Shown: in pieces, positions 29,476-37,099 of the stretch
Layout: each line of letters starts with the position of its first letter
How positions within the stretch are numbered: position 1 is the stretch's first letter
Assembly (NCBI RefSeq): GCF_000834655.1
Contig: NZ_JXQQ01000004.1
Coordinates: 1-64,000 of the forward strand
Length of the DNA: 64,000 nucleotides
Direction: 5' to 3'
DNA from: Variovorax paradoxus
Lineage (GTDB): Bacteria > Pseudomonadota > Gammaproteobacteria > Burkholderiales > Burkholderiaceae_C
The notes under the pieces: model-generated
The model's input: the letters and a program-made list of their open reading frames with translations, nothing else
Told to the model about the DNA's origin: nothing
Databases searched by the model: none
Made by a program: the position numbers and the translations under genes

Positions 29476-31343
29476 ACGGCGGGGCGGCGCCCGACCCGCG
29501 GGGTCCAGCGCGCGATTTCGCCGCGCTGCAGGCTCGAGAGCGCGAACTCGGTGAAGGCGTTGAGCGACACGTGGCGGCTGAAGAACTGCTCCAGCACCGC
29601 GCCGAAAAGATACGGGCTCGCGCCGGAGAACGCGACCTCGTCGATCTTGAGCGCCACCTCCACGCCGCGCCCGAAGACGATCGGCCCCGGCTCGGGCAGG
29701 CGCCGGAACACCGGCGCCAGCGCCATCGAGCGCACGCCCTGGATCTGGCGGCGCACCGCCGGGTCGGCCAGGTTGCCGTAGAGGTCGAGCATCTCGCGCA
29801 GCGCGGCGGCGCCCTGCGCGGCATCGACGTCGGTGAGGCTCAGGTAATTGAGGCCCAGGTGGCTGATGAGGCGCCAGGTAAGCGCCCCCTCCGCGAGTGC
29901 CGGGTACGGCCGCGACGGGCCGCGCAGGATGCGGATCGAGCGCACGGGCGCCGAGATGCGCAGCGTGAAGTCCGATTCGAGCCCCGTCGGCAGCAGGAGC
30001 GGCAGGTCGCGGTTGGTGCACAGCGCATCGAGCGTGATGTGGCGCAGGCTGTGCGGAAAGGGCGCGTCGTGCTGGTCGACCAGCGACACGTAGACCTCGC
30101 TGCCGGTGTAGCTGGTGCGCGTGCCCTGCGCGCGTGCGCGGTCGGACACCAGGCGCGGCTCCCGGCGCAGCGAGAAGTACGCGCCAAAGTCGCCGTCGTC
30201 GGTCGCGAACGAACCGAGGAAGGGGCGGAACTCGCGCTCCTCCGAGCCGTTGGCCATGTGGCCGGTGACGCGCTCGACGGTGAAGATCTCGAAGTCGCGC
30301 GGCCGTGTGCGGTCGATCACCGCGTGGTGCTCGTGCTGGCCCGGGCCGACCGGAATGCGGTCGCTCCTGCGCGGCACGAGGTTGATGATGGGCGTGCAGA
30401 AGAGCGAGAAATGCTTGGCGTCGACCAGCCGCTCCAGGTCGCCGTCGGCGCGGTCCAGCAGGATCACGATCTCCATCGTGCTGCCGCTCATGGCCGAGAC
30501 CGCGGCGCGCAGGTTCTTCACGCTGAAGAACAGGTAGCGGTCGGGAAACGCGAAGTACTCGTGCAGCAGACGGTAGCCCTGGAACGAGCGCGCGTCGTAG
30601 GGCAGCAGCGACTGGTCGGGGTCGAAGCCCTCGTGGCGGATGGCCTCGTCGCCCAGCGGCACGATCCGTGCCGTGGCGCCCGGGCCGCTGCGGCACACGG
30701 TGCCCATGCTGTGGTGCGCCACCAGTTCGAGCACGCGCAGCGCGTGCAACTCGGCGCCCGAGAGAAAGAACTCGAGCCGGTCGAGCGGCATCTCGGAAAA
30801 GCGCGCGCCGCCCACCGCTTCGAGCTTGATGGTGATCGCGCTCTTGGCCTGGCGCGCCACCATCGGCATCGCGTGGCCGATCTCCGCGGGCACCGGGCCG
30901 AGGCCGGCCTCCGCGATCCTGATGGGCCAGAGCGTCACGGCGTGGCCGGTGCGGAACTCGCAGGCCGTCTGCTCGCCCTTGATCATGCGGCCGCGCAGGA
31001 TCGTGTGGCGCGGCAGTTCGTAGCCTGCCTTGAGCGAGCCTTCGTTGAGGTTGCCGTCGATCTGCACCACCGCCATCGCGGGCAGCGGCGCGAGGAAGTT
31101 GGGGTACACCACTTCCAGCAGGCGCTGCGAGAAGCGCGGGAACTCCGCATCCATCTTGAGCTGGATGCGCGCCGTGAGAAAGCTGAAGCCTTCGAGCAGG
31201 CGCTCCACGTAGGGGTCGCTGACCTCGATGCCGCGCATGCCCAGGCGGCCGGCGATCTTGGGGTAGCGCTGCGCGAACTCGGCCCCGAGCTCGTGCATGT
31301 AGGTGAGCTCGCGGTTGTAGTAATCCAGCAGCCGCGCGTCCAT
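29472..31343 (-). CDS. tssF: T6SS baseplate subunit TssF
   Basis: A 623-residue TssF starting MDARLLDYYNRELTYMHELGAEFAQ, the family's characteristic opening, and including RLLEGFSFLTARIQLKMDAEFPRF, the QTACEFRTGHAVTLWPI segment and the C-terminal LFGAVLEQFFSRHVSLNAF. It is the main wedge protein. It is separated from upstream tssE by 127 bp filled by a palindromic repeat, unlike the overlapping junctions elsewhere in this operon. Confidence 0.97.
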   Translation of the reverse strand: MDARLLDYYNRELTYMHELGAEFAQRYPKIAGRLGMRGIEVSDPYVERLLEGFSFLTARIQLKMDAEFPRFSQRLLEVVYPNFLAPLPAMAVVQIDGNLNEGSLKAGYELPRHTILRGRMIKGEQTACEFRTGHAVTLWPIRIAEAGLGPVPAEIGHAMPMVARQAKSAITIKLEAVGGARFSEMPLDRLEFFLSGAELHALRVLELVAHHSMGTVCRSGPGATARIVPLGDEAIRHEGFDPDQSLLPYDARSFQGYRLLHEYFAFPDRYLFFSVKNLRAAVSAMSGSTMEIVILLDRADGDLERLVDAKHFSLFCTPIINLVPRRSDRIPVGPGQHEHHAVIDRTRPRDFEIFTVERVTGHMANGSEEREFRPFLGSFATDDGDFGAYFSLRREPRLVSDRARAQGTRTSYTGSEVYVSLVDQHDAPFPHSLRHITLDALCTNRDLPLLLPTGLESDFTLRISAPVRSIRILRGPSRPYPALAEGALTWRLISHLGLNYLSLTDVDAAQGAAALREMLDLYGNLADPAVRRQIQGVRSMALAPVFRRLPEPGPIVFGRGVEVALKIDEVAFSGASPYLFGAVLEQFFSRHVSLNAFTEFALSSLQRGEIARWTPRVGRRPAV

Positions 31344-31347
31344 CAGT

Positions 31348-31452
31348 GGCTCACCCCCAGGCTTCGCGCACTTCGTGTCGCTGCGCCTTCCCCCTCACCG
31401 GGGGCAACGCCAGCGGCCCGGCAAAGCCGGCTCCGCGGTGTTTCTCGAAAAG
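31348..31452 (-). repeat. Palindromic intergenic repeat, family 1 (copy A)
   Basis: A 105-bp element filling the tssE-tssF gap. It is about 80% identical by eye, over its whole length, to 44853-44957, which lies in the opposite orientation. Internal dyads include CCCCCT...GGGGG and the core CCGGCAAAGCCGG. Both copies lie between co-directional genes of an operon, so transcripts will carry the hairpins. Confidence 0.85.
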
Positions 31453-31470
31453 AGCATCGGAGCACCCGCA

Positions 31471-32034
31471 TCAGAGGCCTCCCGTCGGCCGCAGGATCAT
31501 GTGGCCGCTTTCCAGGTCGAGCTCCGAGCGCAGGATGAATTCGATGGGGTAAGGCACCGACCACAGCGTGCCGCGGATCTCCAGCGCGAGCAGGTTGTGG
31601 TGTTCGAGGTCGGTCGCATCGGTCACGCAGCGCACGTCGATGCTGTCCTTCATGATGCGCGGCTCGAAGTCGATGATCGAGGCGCGGATGGCGGCCTCGA
31701 CGTCGGCGAAGTCGACCTCCGACATGCGACCGCCGGCCCATCCGCGCACGCCGTAGTTCACGACCGAGCGCCGCGCGCGCGGCATGGCGTTGATGTCGTG
31801 GTCCGCGCCGAAGTTGGTGGTGTTGAGCAGCCACTGCAGGTCGCGCAGCACCGAGTCGCGCAGGAGCTTGCCGCTCATGAGGAAACTGCCCGCACGCTCC
31901 TGGCGGCTTTGCGGCTGCTTGTCGGTCAGGCGGTCGAGCAGCACGGGTTGCAGGCGGTCGCGCGCAACGCTCTCCTGCGGATCGCCATCGATGTCGATCG
32001 CCGCGGAACGGCTGGCGGGCAGCGTGGTGCTCAC
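31471..32034 (-). CDS. tssE: T6SS baseplate subunit TssE (gp25-like)
   Basis: A 187-residue gp25-like lysozyme-fold protein. The GTG start overlaps the tagJ TGA (GTGA). It shows RDRLQPVLLDRLTD, the conserved LLRDSVLRDLQWLLNTTNF, VVNYGVRGWAG and DFADVEAAIRASIIDFEPRI, and ends with an EIRGTLW...PIEFILRSELD strand pair. TssE sits at the sheath-baseplate junction. Confidence 0.95.
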   Translation of the reverse strand: MSTTLPASRSAAIDIDGDPQESVARDRLQPVLLDRLTDKQPQSRQERAGSFLMSGKLLRDSVLRDLQWLLNTTNFGADHDINAMPRARRSVVNYGVRGWAGGRMSEVDFADVEAAIRASIIDFEPRIMKDSIDVRCVTDATDLEHHNLLALEIRGTLWSVPYPIEFILRSELDLESGHMILRPTGGL

Positions 32035-32909
32035 GGTGCGGCGTCCTCCGCCGTTGCGGGTGCCGCGTCGAATTCGACGAGCCGCACGTCCAGCAGCGAA
32101 TGGTCGCCGGCTTCGCTGATGAGCGTGCGCTGGCCGACGCCCGCGTACTGCTCTTCGCCGGCCAGCGGCAGCCAGTCGGTGCGGCGGCCCAGCGTGGTTT
32201 CGTCGTCGAGTCCGTCGAGCTTGCCGGGATAGCGCACCGGCACCAGGCCGTTGAGCCCGCGGCCGTCCTGCAGCACGATCTCTGCCGGCGCCCACAAGAG
32301 GTCGACCAGGTGCTGCGGACGCTTGAATTTCAGGCGGCGCACCGCATGCAGCGGCAGCCACGCATAGCCCGAAGGCGTAAGGAGTTCCAGCACGGCCCCG
32401 ATGCGCACGTCGCCGTCGCAGAGCCATGCAAATTCGGCGGTCTCGACCGGCTCGCCGTCGATGGCCTGCGCGGCGCGGGAGTCGGAACGGTCGACCACGC
32501 TCAGCATGCCCGGCGATGCGTGTGCGTCCTGCCGCGCCGCCTCGCGCAATGCAGCCGCTTCGTCGGCCCGTTCGGGCGGCAATGCCGCCGCGGCGATCAG
32601 CCCGTCGACCCAGCCGGCCTGGCCGGCGACGACGGCCGGCGCGCGGCCGCCATTCCAGAATTCGGTGCGGTGGCGCTCGGCCGCCAGCGCCATCGCGCAG
32701 GTGGCGCTCGCCGGCGCAAAAGAGGGATCGATCTTCGCGGCGAGCTTGAGCTGGTCTTCAGCCCGCTGCCACTCGCCGCGCAGCGCGAGGAAGTGGCACA
32801 GGGCAAGGCGCAGGCTGGCGTTCTGGGGACTGGCGCGAATCTGCCGCTGTACCCATTCGGTGTGCTCGGCCACGGAGCGCTCGCCCAGCACTGCAAACCC
32901 ATCGCCCAT
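32031..32909 (-). CDS. tagJ: T6SS accessory protein TagJ (ImpE/SciE family)
   Basis: A 292-residue protein. A tetratricopeptide-like N-terminus (VQRQIRASPQNASLRLALCHFLALRGEWQRAEDQLKLAAKID, residues ~18-60) leads to an ImpE C-terminal domain with GDVRIGAVLELL, YAWLPLHAVRRLKFKRPQHLVDLLW and PVRYPG. TagJ binds the sheath protein TssB and modulates ClpV-dependent disassembly. It starts 171 bp after hcp, behind a hairpin that may limit its expression. Confidence 0.92.
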   Translation of the reverse strand: MGDGFAVLGERSVAEHTEWVQRQIRASPQNASLRLALCHFLALRGEWQRAEDQLKLAAKIDPSFAPASATCAMALAAERHRTEFWNGGRAPAVVAGQAGWVDGLIAAAALPPERADEAAALREAARQDAHASPGMLSVVDRSDSRAAQAIDGEPVETAEFAWLCDGDVRIGAVLELLTPSGYAWLPLHAVRRLKFKRPQHLVDLLWAPAEIVLQDGRGLNGLVPVRYPGKLDGLDDETTLGRRTDWLPLAGEEQYAGVGQRTLISEAGDHSLLDVRLVEFDAAPATAEDAAP

Positions 32910-33040
32910 GAAGCTTCCTCATTGACTGACTCGCACACGACGCGTGCGCCGTGCGGTGGTGATCGATCCTCGGCCGGAAGGCGGGCCTTCTTTGCATCGG
33001 CGCGCGAGTTGCTCGCGCGGCCTGCCCCCGGCATGACGGC

Positions 33041-33068
33041 AACAAGGAAGCCCCAAGGCTTCCTTGTT
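33041..33068 (-). terminator. Strong hairpin after hcp
   Basis: Perfect 12-bp inverted repeat AACAAGGAAGCC/GGCTTCCTTGTT with a 4-base loop, 12 bp past the hcp stop. The same AACAAGGAAGCC also occurs at the very end of the hcp coding region, so an alternative pairing is possible. There is no long T-run, so it may stabilise the hcp message 3' end or attenuate rather than fully terminate. This would explain higher Hcp dosage relative to tagJ-tssEFG. Confidence 0.6.
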
Positions 33069-33080
33069 GTCCCGGGAGCC

Positions 33081-33563
33081 TCAGGCTTCCTTGTTTTCCT
33101 TGAGGTTCCAGGCCAGAACCGTCTCGGCGCCCTTGCCGCCCTTGTCGGTCTGTTCCCAGTACTGCTGCTTGACCTTGGCGGCCTGGAACGCGAACTGCAC
33201 GAGCACCGCGTCGCCGCCCTGCTCGGCCGTGTACTGCACCGAGGTGACCAGCACTTCCTCCAGCGTGACGCGGGAGTATTCGATCTGCGTGCCACCGGCC
33301 TTGCAGACCGACACCTCGACCTTGCCCAGGTGCTTGCCGCTCGCGCAATTCTTCATGATGGACGGTGCCGCCTTGTCGATGCGCGCGAGCACCTGCAGGT
33401 CGTTGAAGCTGGCCTTGCCCACGCCGCCGCCACCGCCGCTGACCATGTTTCCAGGCTGCGTTGCACCCCACGCGAACGACTTGATATCGCTCCAATCCTT
33501 GTGATTCGAGTCCTTGGATTCGCCGTTCGCGCCCTCAACGCGCATGAACATGTCTACTGCCAT
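33081..33563 (-). CDS. hcp: T6SS tube protein Hcp (TssD)
   Basis: A 160-residue Hcp: MAVDMFMRVEGANGESKDSNH, SFAWGATQPGN, a Gly-rich loop (SGGGGGVG), FNDLQVLARIDKAAPSIMKNCASGKHLGKVEV, and EEVLVTSVQYTAEQG. Hexamers stack into the inner tube and are secreted. It lies between tssC and tagJ, followed by a stem-loop. Confidence 0.97.
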   Translation of the reverse strand: MAVDMFMRVEGANGESKDSNHKDWSDIKSFAWGATQPGNMVSGGGGGVGKASFNDLQVLARIDKAAPSIMKNCASGKHLGKVEVSVCKAGGTQIEYSRVTLEEVLVTSVQYTAEQGGDAVLVQFAFQAAKVKQQYWEQTDKGGKGAETVLAWNLKENKEA

Positions 33564-33608
33564 GATTAACCCCCAAAGTTATTTGCGCCCTCGTGGAGCA
33601 CCGTTGAT

Positions 33609-35117
33609 TTAGCTGCTGTCCTTCTTGTTGGATGGCAGCTTCGAAACCAGCCGCAGGGAAACCGTCAGCCCTTCGAGCTGATAGTGCGGCCGGAGAAAAA
33701 ACTTGGCGGCGTAGTAGCCGGGGTTGTCCTCGATGGCTTCCACCTGGACTTCCGCCGCCGCCAACGGCTTCATTGCCTTCGTGTCCTGGGACGACGTGCC
33801 GGGGCTGCCGTCCACGTAGTTCATGATCCAGTCGTTGAGCCAGCGCTCCATGTCCTCGCGCTCGCGGAACGAGCCGATCTTGTCCCGCACGATGCACTTG
33901 AGGTAGTGCGCGAAACGGCAGCACGCGAACAGGTAAGGCAGGCGCGCCGCGAGGTTCGCGTTGGCCGTGGCGTCGGCGTCGTAGTACTCGGCCGGCTGCT
34001 GCAGCGACTGCGCGCCGATGAAGGCCGCGAAATCGGAATTCTTGCGGTGCACGAGCGGCATGAAGCCGTTCTTGGCGAGCTCGGCCTCGCGCCGGTCGCT
34101 GATGGCGATCTCGGTGGGGCACTTCATGTCCACGCCGCCGTCGTCGGTCGGGAAGGTGTGGGTGGGCAGGTTCTCCACCGCGCCGCCCGATTCCACGCCG
34201 CGGATCGAGGTGCACCAGCCGTACTGCTTGAACGAGCGGTTGATGTTCACGCCCATCGCATAGGCCGAGTTGGCCCAGGTGTAGCGGGTGTGCGCTGCCG
34301 AATCGGTTTCTTCCTCGAACTCGAACTCGTCGACCGGATTGGTGCGCGCGCCATAGGGCAGGCGCGCCAGGAAGCGCGGCATGGCCAGGCCGATGTAGCG
34401 CGCGTCTTCCGACTCGCGCAGGCTGCGCCATGCGGTGTGCTCGGTGTTCTGGAAGATCTTGGTGAGGTCGCGCGGATTCGACAGCTCTTGCCACGAATCC
34501 ATCTGCATCACCGTGGGCGATGCGCCTGCGATGAAGGGGCAATGCGCGGCCGCGGCGATCTTGGCCATCTCGCCGAGCATCTCGACATCGGGCGGGCTGT
34601 GGTCGAAGTGGAAGTCGCCGATGAGCGCGCCGAAAGGCTCGCCGCCGAACTGGCCGTACTCGGCTTCGTAGACCTTCTTGAACAGCGGGCTCTGGTCCCA
34701 GCCGATGCCCTTGTGGCGCTTGAGCGAGCGCGCCACTTCGCGCTTCGATGCGCACATCACGCGGATCTTGAGCTGCTCATCGGTCTCGGTGTTGTTCACC
34801 AGGTAATGCAGGCCGCGCCATGCGCCCTCGAGCTGCTGGAAGTCCTCGTGGTGCAGGATCTGGTTGATCTGCTCGGAGAGCTTGCGGTCGATCTCGGTGA
34901 TGATGCCCTGCACGGTGCGGTAGGCGTCGTTGGAGATGGTGACCGTGCTCTCCAGCGCCTGCACGGCGAGTGTCTTGACGGCGTTCTGCACCGCTTCGCG
35001 CGCCTGCTCCGTCTTGGGTTTGAACTCGCGCTGCAGGAGATCGGAGAACTCGTTGGGTGCGAGTGCATCGATCGTGGCGGCCTGCGCGCGTGCAGTCTGT
35101 TTGGGTGCGGTGCTCAT
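33609..35117 (-). CDS. tssC: T6SS contractile sheath large subunit TssC
   Basis: A 502-residue TssC/EvpB protein with LEGAWRGLHYLVNNTETDEQLKIRVM, the FGALIGDFHFDH segment and PFIAGASPTVMQMDSWQELSNPRDLTKIF, and C-terminal sheath handle residues (FFLRPHYQLEGLTVSLRLVSKLP). With TssB it forms the sheath around Hcp. A 13-bp tandem repeat occupies the tssB-tssC gap. Confidence 0.97.
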   Translation of the reverse strand: MSTAPKQTARAQAATIDALAPNEFSDLLQREFKPKTEQAREAVQNAVKTLAVQALESTVTISNDAYRTVQGIITEIDRKLSEQINQILHHEDFQQLEGAWRGLHYLVNNTETDEQLKIRVMCASKREVARSLKRHKGIGWDQSPLFKKVYEAEYGQFGGEPFGALIGDFHFDHSPPDVEMLGEMAKIAAAAHCPFIAGASPTVMQMDSWQELSNPRDLTKIFQNTEHTAWRSLRESEDARYIGLAMPRFLARLPYGARTNPVDEFEFEEETDSAAHTRYTWANSAYAMGVNINRSFKQYGWCTSIRGVESGGAVENLPTHTFPTDDGGVDMKCPTEIAISDRREAELAKNGFMPLVHRKNSDFAAFIGAQSLQQPAEYYDADATANANLAARLPYLFACCRFAHYLKCIVRDKIGSFREREDMERWLNDWIMNYVDGSPGTSSQDTKAMKPLAAAEVQVEAIEDNPGYYAAKFFLRPHYQLEGLTVSLRLVSKLPSNKKDSS

Positions 35118-35134
35118 GTGGAAATCCTGTCGGC

Positions 35135-35176
35135 TTGCTGTGCGTTGCTGCTGTGCGTTGCTGCTGTGCGTTGCTC
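35135..35176. repeat. 13-bp tandem repeat between tssB and tssC
   Basis: Two complete units TTGCTGCTGTGCG (35145-35157, 35158-35170) are flanked by a shortened unit TTGCTGTGCG on the left and a partial TTGCT on the right. This looks like a short slippage array. It lies in the 84-bp leader before tssC on the transcript and could vary in copy number between strains. Confidence 0.7.
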
Positions 35177-35201
35177 TACTTGCTGCGCTGCGTGCTTGCG
35201 T

Positions 35202-35774
35202 CTACTCGGAAGCACCGGCGGGCGCATTGCCCGCTTTTTCGTTCGCCGCATCGACCGCCTTGGCGACCGCCGGATTGGGCGCGGACGCCAGCGACTTGAG
35301 CAGTTCCGGGTTCTGCAGCGCCTGTGCGATCAGCTGCTCGGCGCCGTTCTTGCCGTCCATGTACGAGAGCAGGTTCGACAGCTCCGTGCGGGCCGCGAGC
35401 AACTGCTGCAGCGCGCCGACCTGGCCCGCGATGCGCGCGGGCGAGAAGTCGTCCATGGTGTCGAAGGTGATGTCGACATTCATCTGGCCTTCGCCCGTGA
35501 GCGTGTTGGGCACCTGGAACGCCACGCGCGGCTTGATGGCCTTCATGCGGTCGTCGAAGTTGTCGATGTCCACTTCCATGAAATCGCGCTCGGCCAGGTC
35601 GGGCATCGGGTCCATCTGCTTGCCCGCGAGGTCGGCGATCACGCCCATCACGAAGGGCAGCTGGATCTTGCGTTCGCTGCCGTAGATCTCGACGTCGTAC
35701 TCGATCTGCACGCGCGGCGCCCGGTTCCGCGCAATGAACTTCTGACCACTGTTTCTGACACGGTTGTCTGCCAT
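35202..35774 (-). CDS. tssB: T6SS contractile sheath small subunit TssB
   Basis: A 190-residue TssB. It contains the conserved RVQIEYDVEIYGSERKIQLPFVMGVIADLAG, DRMKAIKPRVAFQVPN and MNVDITFDTMDDFSPARIA. The Ala/Pro-rich tail (residues ~160-190) is longer than the core. It pairs with TssC and binds TagJ. It follows tssA by 88 bp. Confidence 0.97.
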   Translation of the reverse strand: MADNRVRNSGQKFIARNRAPRVQIEYDVEIYGSERKIQLPFVMGVIADLAGKQMDPMPDLAERDFMEVDIDNFDDRMKAIKPRVAFQVPNTLTGEGQMNVDITFDTMDDFSPARIAGQVGALQQLLAARTELSNLLSYMDGKNGAEQLIAQALQNPELLKSLASAPNPAVAKAVDAANEKAGNAPAGASE

Positions 35775-35862
35775 AAGCTTCCTCTTGAAACTGAATGCGT
35801 GGGTCGGACCTGACTGTCTGTCCTGCTGGCTTCGAGCCTCCCGTATCGGCAGCGAGCGCCGC

Positions 35863-36960
35863 CTATTCCGAGGAGGCTCCGCCGTTCAACGGCCGTCCGG
35901 CCAGGCTCTCTATCTTTTGCAATCCCTCGGGCACGAGCTCTTCGATGATCTGGAAGAAGTTCAGGTCCAGGAGCCGCTGCGCTCGCCGTATCAGCATGGG
36001 CGCCGGATGACTGGGCTCCGTGCGCTCCATGTACTGGCAAGCCTTCTCCAACAACACCTGAACATCATCACGGCTCGATATTTCAATCTCTTTAATACTT
36101 ATTGCGCGTAGGCCTGCACCGACATTTACTGTCTGAGCGACCGTGCCTTGCGCACTCGCCGCGGCACCCTGCACATTGCCTTGCGCATGTGCTTCGCCTT
36201 CATGCGAAGCGCTTGCCGGAGGCTCGGTCGGCGCCTGCTCGGGCATCAGCTGCAGCACGGTGCGCAGCGAGCGCTCGAGCCTGGAAAAATCGGGCGCCCA
36301 GCTCTGTCCCAGTGCGCGCTCGGAGGTCTCGCGAATGCGTTGCAGCAATTCGAGCGCCGCGCGCAGGGCCACCACCTGCGGCGTCGATTTCTCGTGCGCG
36401 CGCCGCGCCGCTTCTCGCAACCGGCCGATGCCGCCGGGGTAGTCGATCTGGTCTGCCTTGCTCGAATCGAGCAGGGCCTCGACCTGTCGCAGGCTCACCG
36501 ACGAACCGCCGTCATCGAGCAGCCGCGCATCGCGCACGCTGCGCCCGAGTCCTTCGGCTTCGGCCAGTGCGGCCAGCGCATTCATGCGGGGCAGCGGGTC
36601 TTCGAAACCATCGTCGACGACGCGCGGGTGGACGTCGTTCCAGAATTTCTGCAGCACCACGTCGACCAGCCGAAGGCCATCGACATAGCCGGAGAGGCCG
36701 CGTGTCTCGGTCCATGCAAGGGTCAGCGGAACCAGTACCCGCAGGTCGCGCGTGCGTTCGCACAGCTGCTTGGCGATGCGCTCGACACGGGCCCAGTCGG
36801 GTGGCTCGGCCGGGATGATCGTCGCGCCGAATTGTTGCTCCCGCTTGCCGGTCGTTGCTTGCTGCAACGCCATGAAATCGGGGTCGTATTCCAGATCTTC
36901 ACCGCACGGGAGCGGGCCTTCGACAGGCGACTGCAATAGATCGATCTCACTCGGCAACAA
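35863..36960 (-). CDS. tssA: T6SS assembly protein TssA (ImpA N-terminal family)
   Basis: A 365-residue TssA. The ImpA N-terminal domain has SPVEGPLPCGEDLEYDPDFMALQQ at ~11-34, RDLRVLVPLTLAWTETRGLSGYVDGL and FWNDVHPRVVDDG; an Ala/Gln-rich linker precedes a short C-terminal domain ending PMLIRRAQRLLDLNFFQIIEELVPEGL. TssA organises baseplate and sheath polymerisation. Start is a TTG behind AAGGGGGA. It is the first gene of the large T6SS operon, so the promoter should lie within 36961-37099. Confidence 0.95.
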   Translation of the reverse strand: MLPSEIDLLQSPVEGPLPCGEDLEYDPDFMALQQATTGKREQQFGATIIPAEPPDWARVERIAKQLCERTRDLRVLVPLTLAWTETRGLSGYVDGLRLVDVVLQKFWNDVHPRVVDDGFEDPLPRMNALAALAEAEGLGRSVRDARLLDDGGSSVSLRQVEALLDSSKADQIDYPGGIGRLREAARRAHEKSTPQVVALRAALELLQRIRETSERALGQSWAPDFSRLERSLRTVLQLMPEQAPTEPPASASHEGEAHAQGNVQGAAASAQGTVAQTVNVGAGLRAISIKEIEISSRDDVQVLLEKACQYMERTEPSHPAPMLIRRAQRLLDLNFFQIIEELVPEGLQKIESLAGRPLNGGASSE

Positions 36961-36966
36961 CCGGTC

Positions 36967-37008
36967 CCCCTTGAGTTAACCATCATCAACGTTGGTTATC
37001 TTGAGGGG
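36967..37008 (-). promoter_or_regulatory. Inverted repeat covering the tssA ribosome site
   Basis: An imperfect 16-bp inverted repeat (36967-36982 and 36993-37008, 13 of 16 pairs) with a 10-base loop. In the minus-strand transcript the 3' arm contains the tssA ribosome-binding purines, so the hairpin would bury them. It could equally be a dyad operator for a DNA-binding protein at the head of the T6SS operon. Confidence 0.45.
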
Positions 37009-37062
37009 AACAGGAACGGTGGTCAACCGCAACTGAATGCAACGGACGGGCAATGAAACCCT

Positions 37063-37079
37063 AAGGAGTACAACTCCTT
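37063..37079 (-). terminator. Short hairpin after the FAH-family gene
   Basis: A perfect 7-bp inverted repeat AAGGAGT/ACTCCTT with a 3-base loop, 21 bp past the stop of the FAH-family gene, followed on that strand by AGGGTTTCATT. A possible weak terminator separating the catabolic operon from tssA. Confidence 0.35.
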
Positions 37080-37099
37080 TTGAACCGCACACGTAAGGA

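Noticed and set aside
35135..35176. Possible CRISPR-like array
   Set aside because: The units are contiguous 13-mers without spacers and there are no cas genes.
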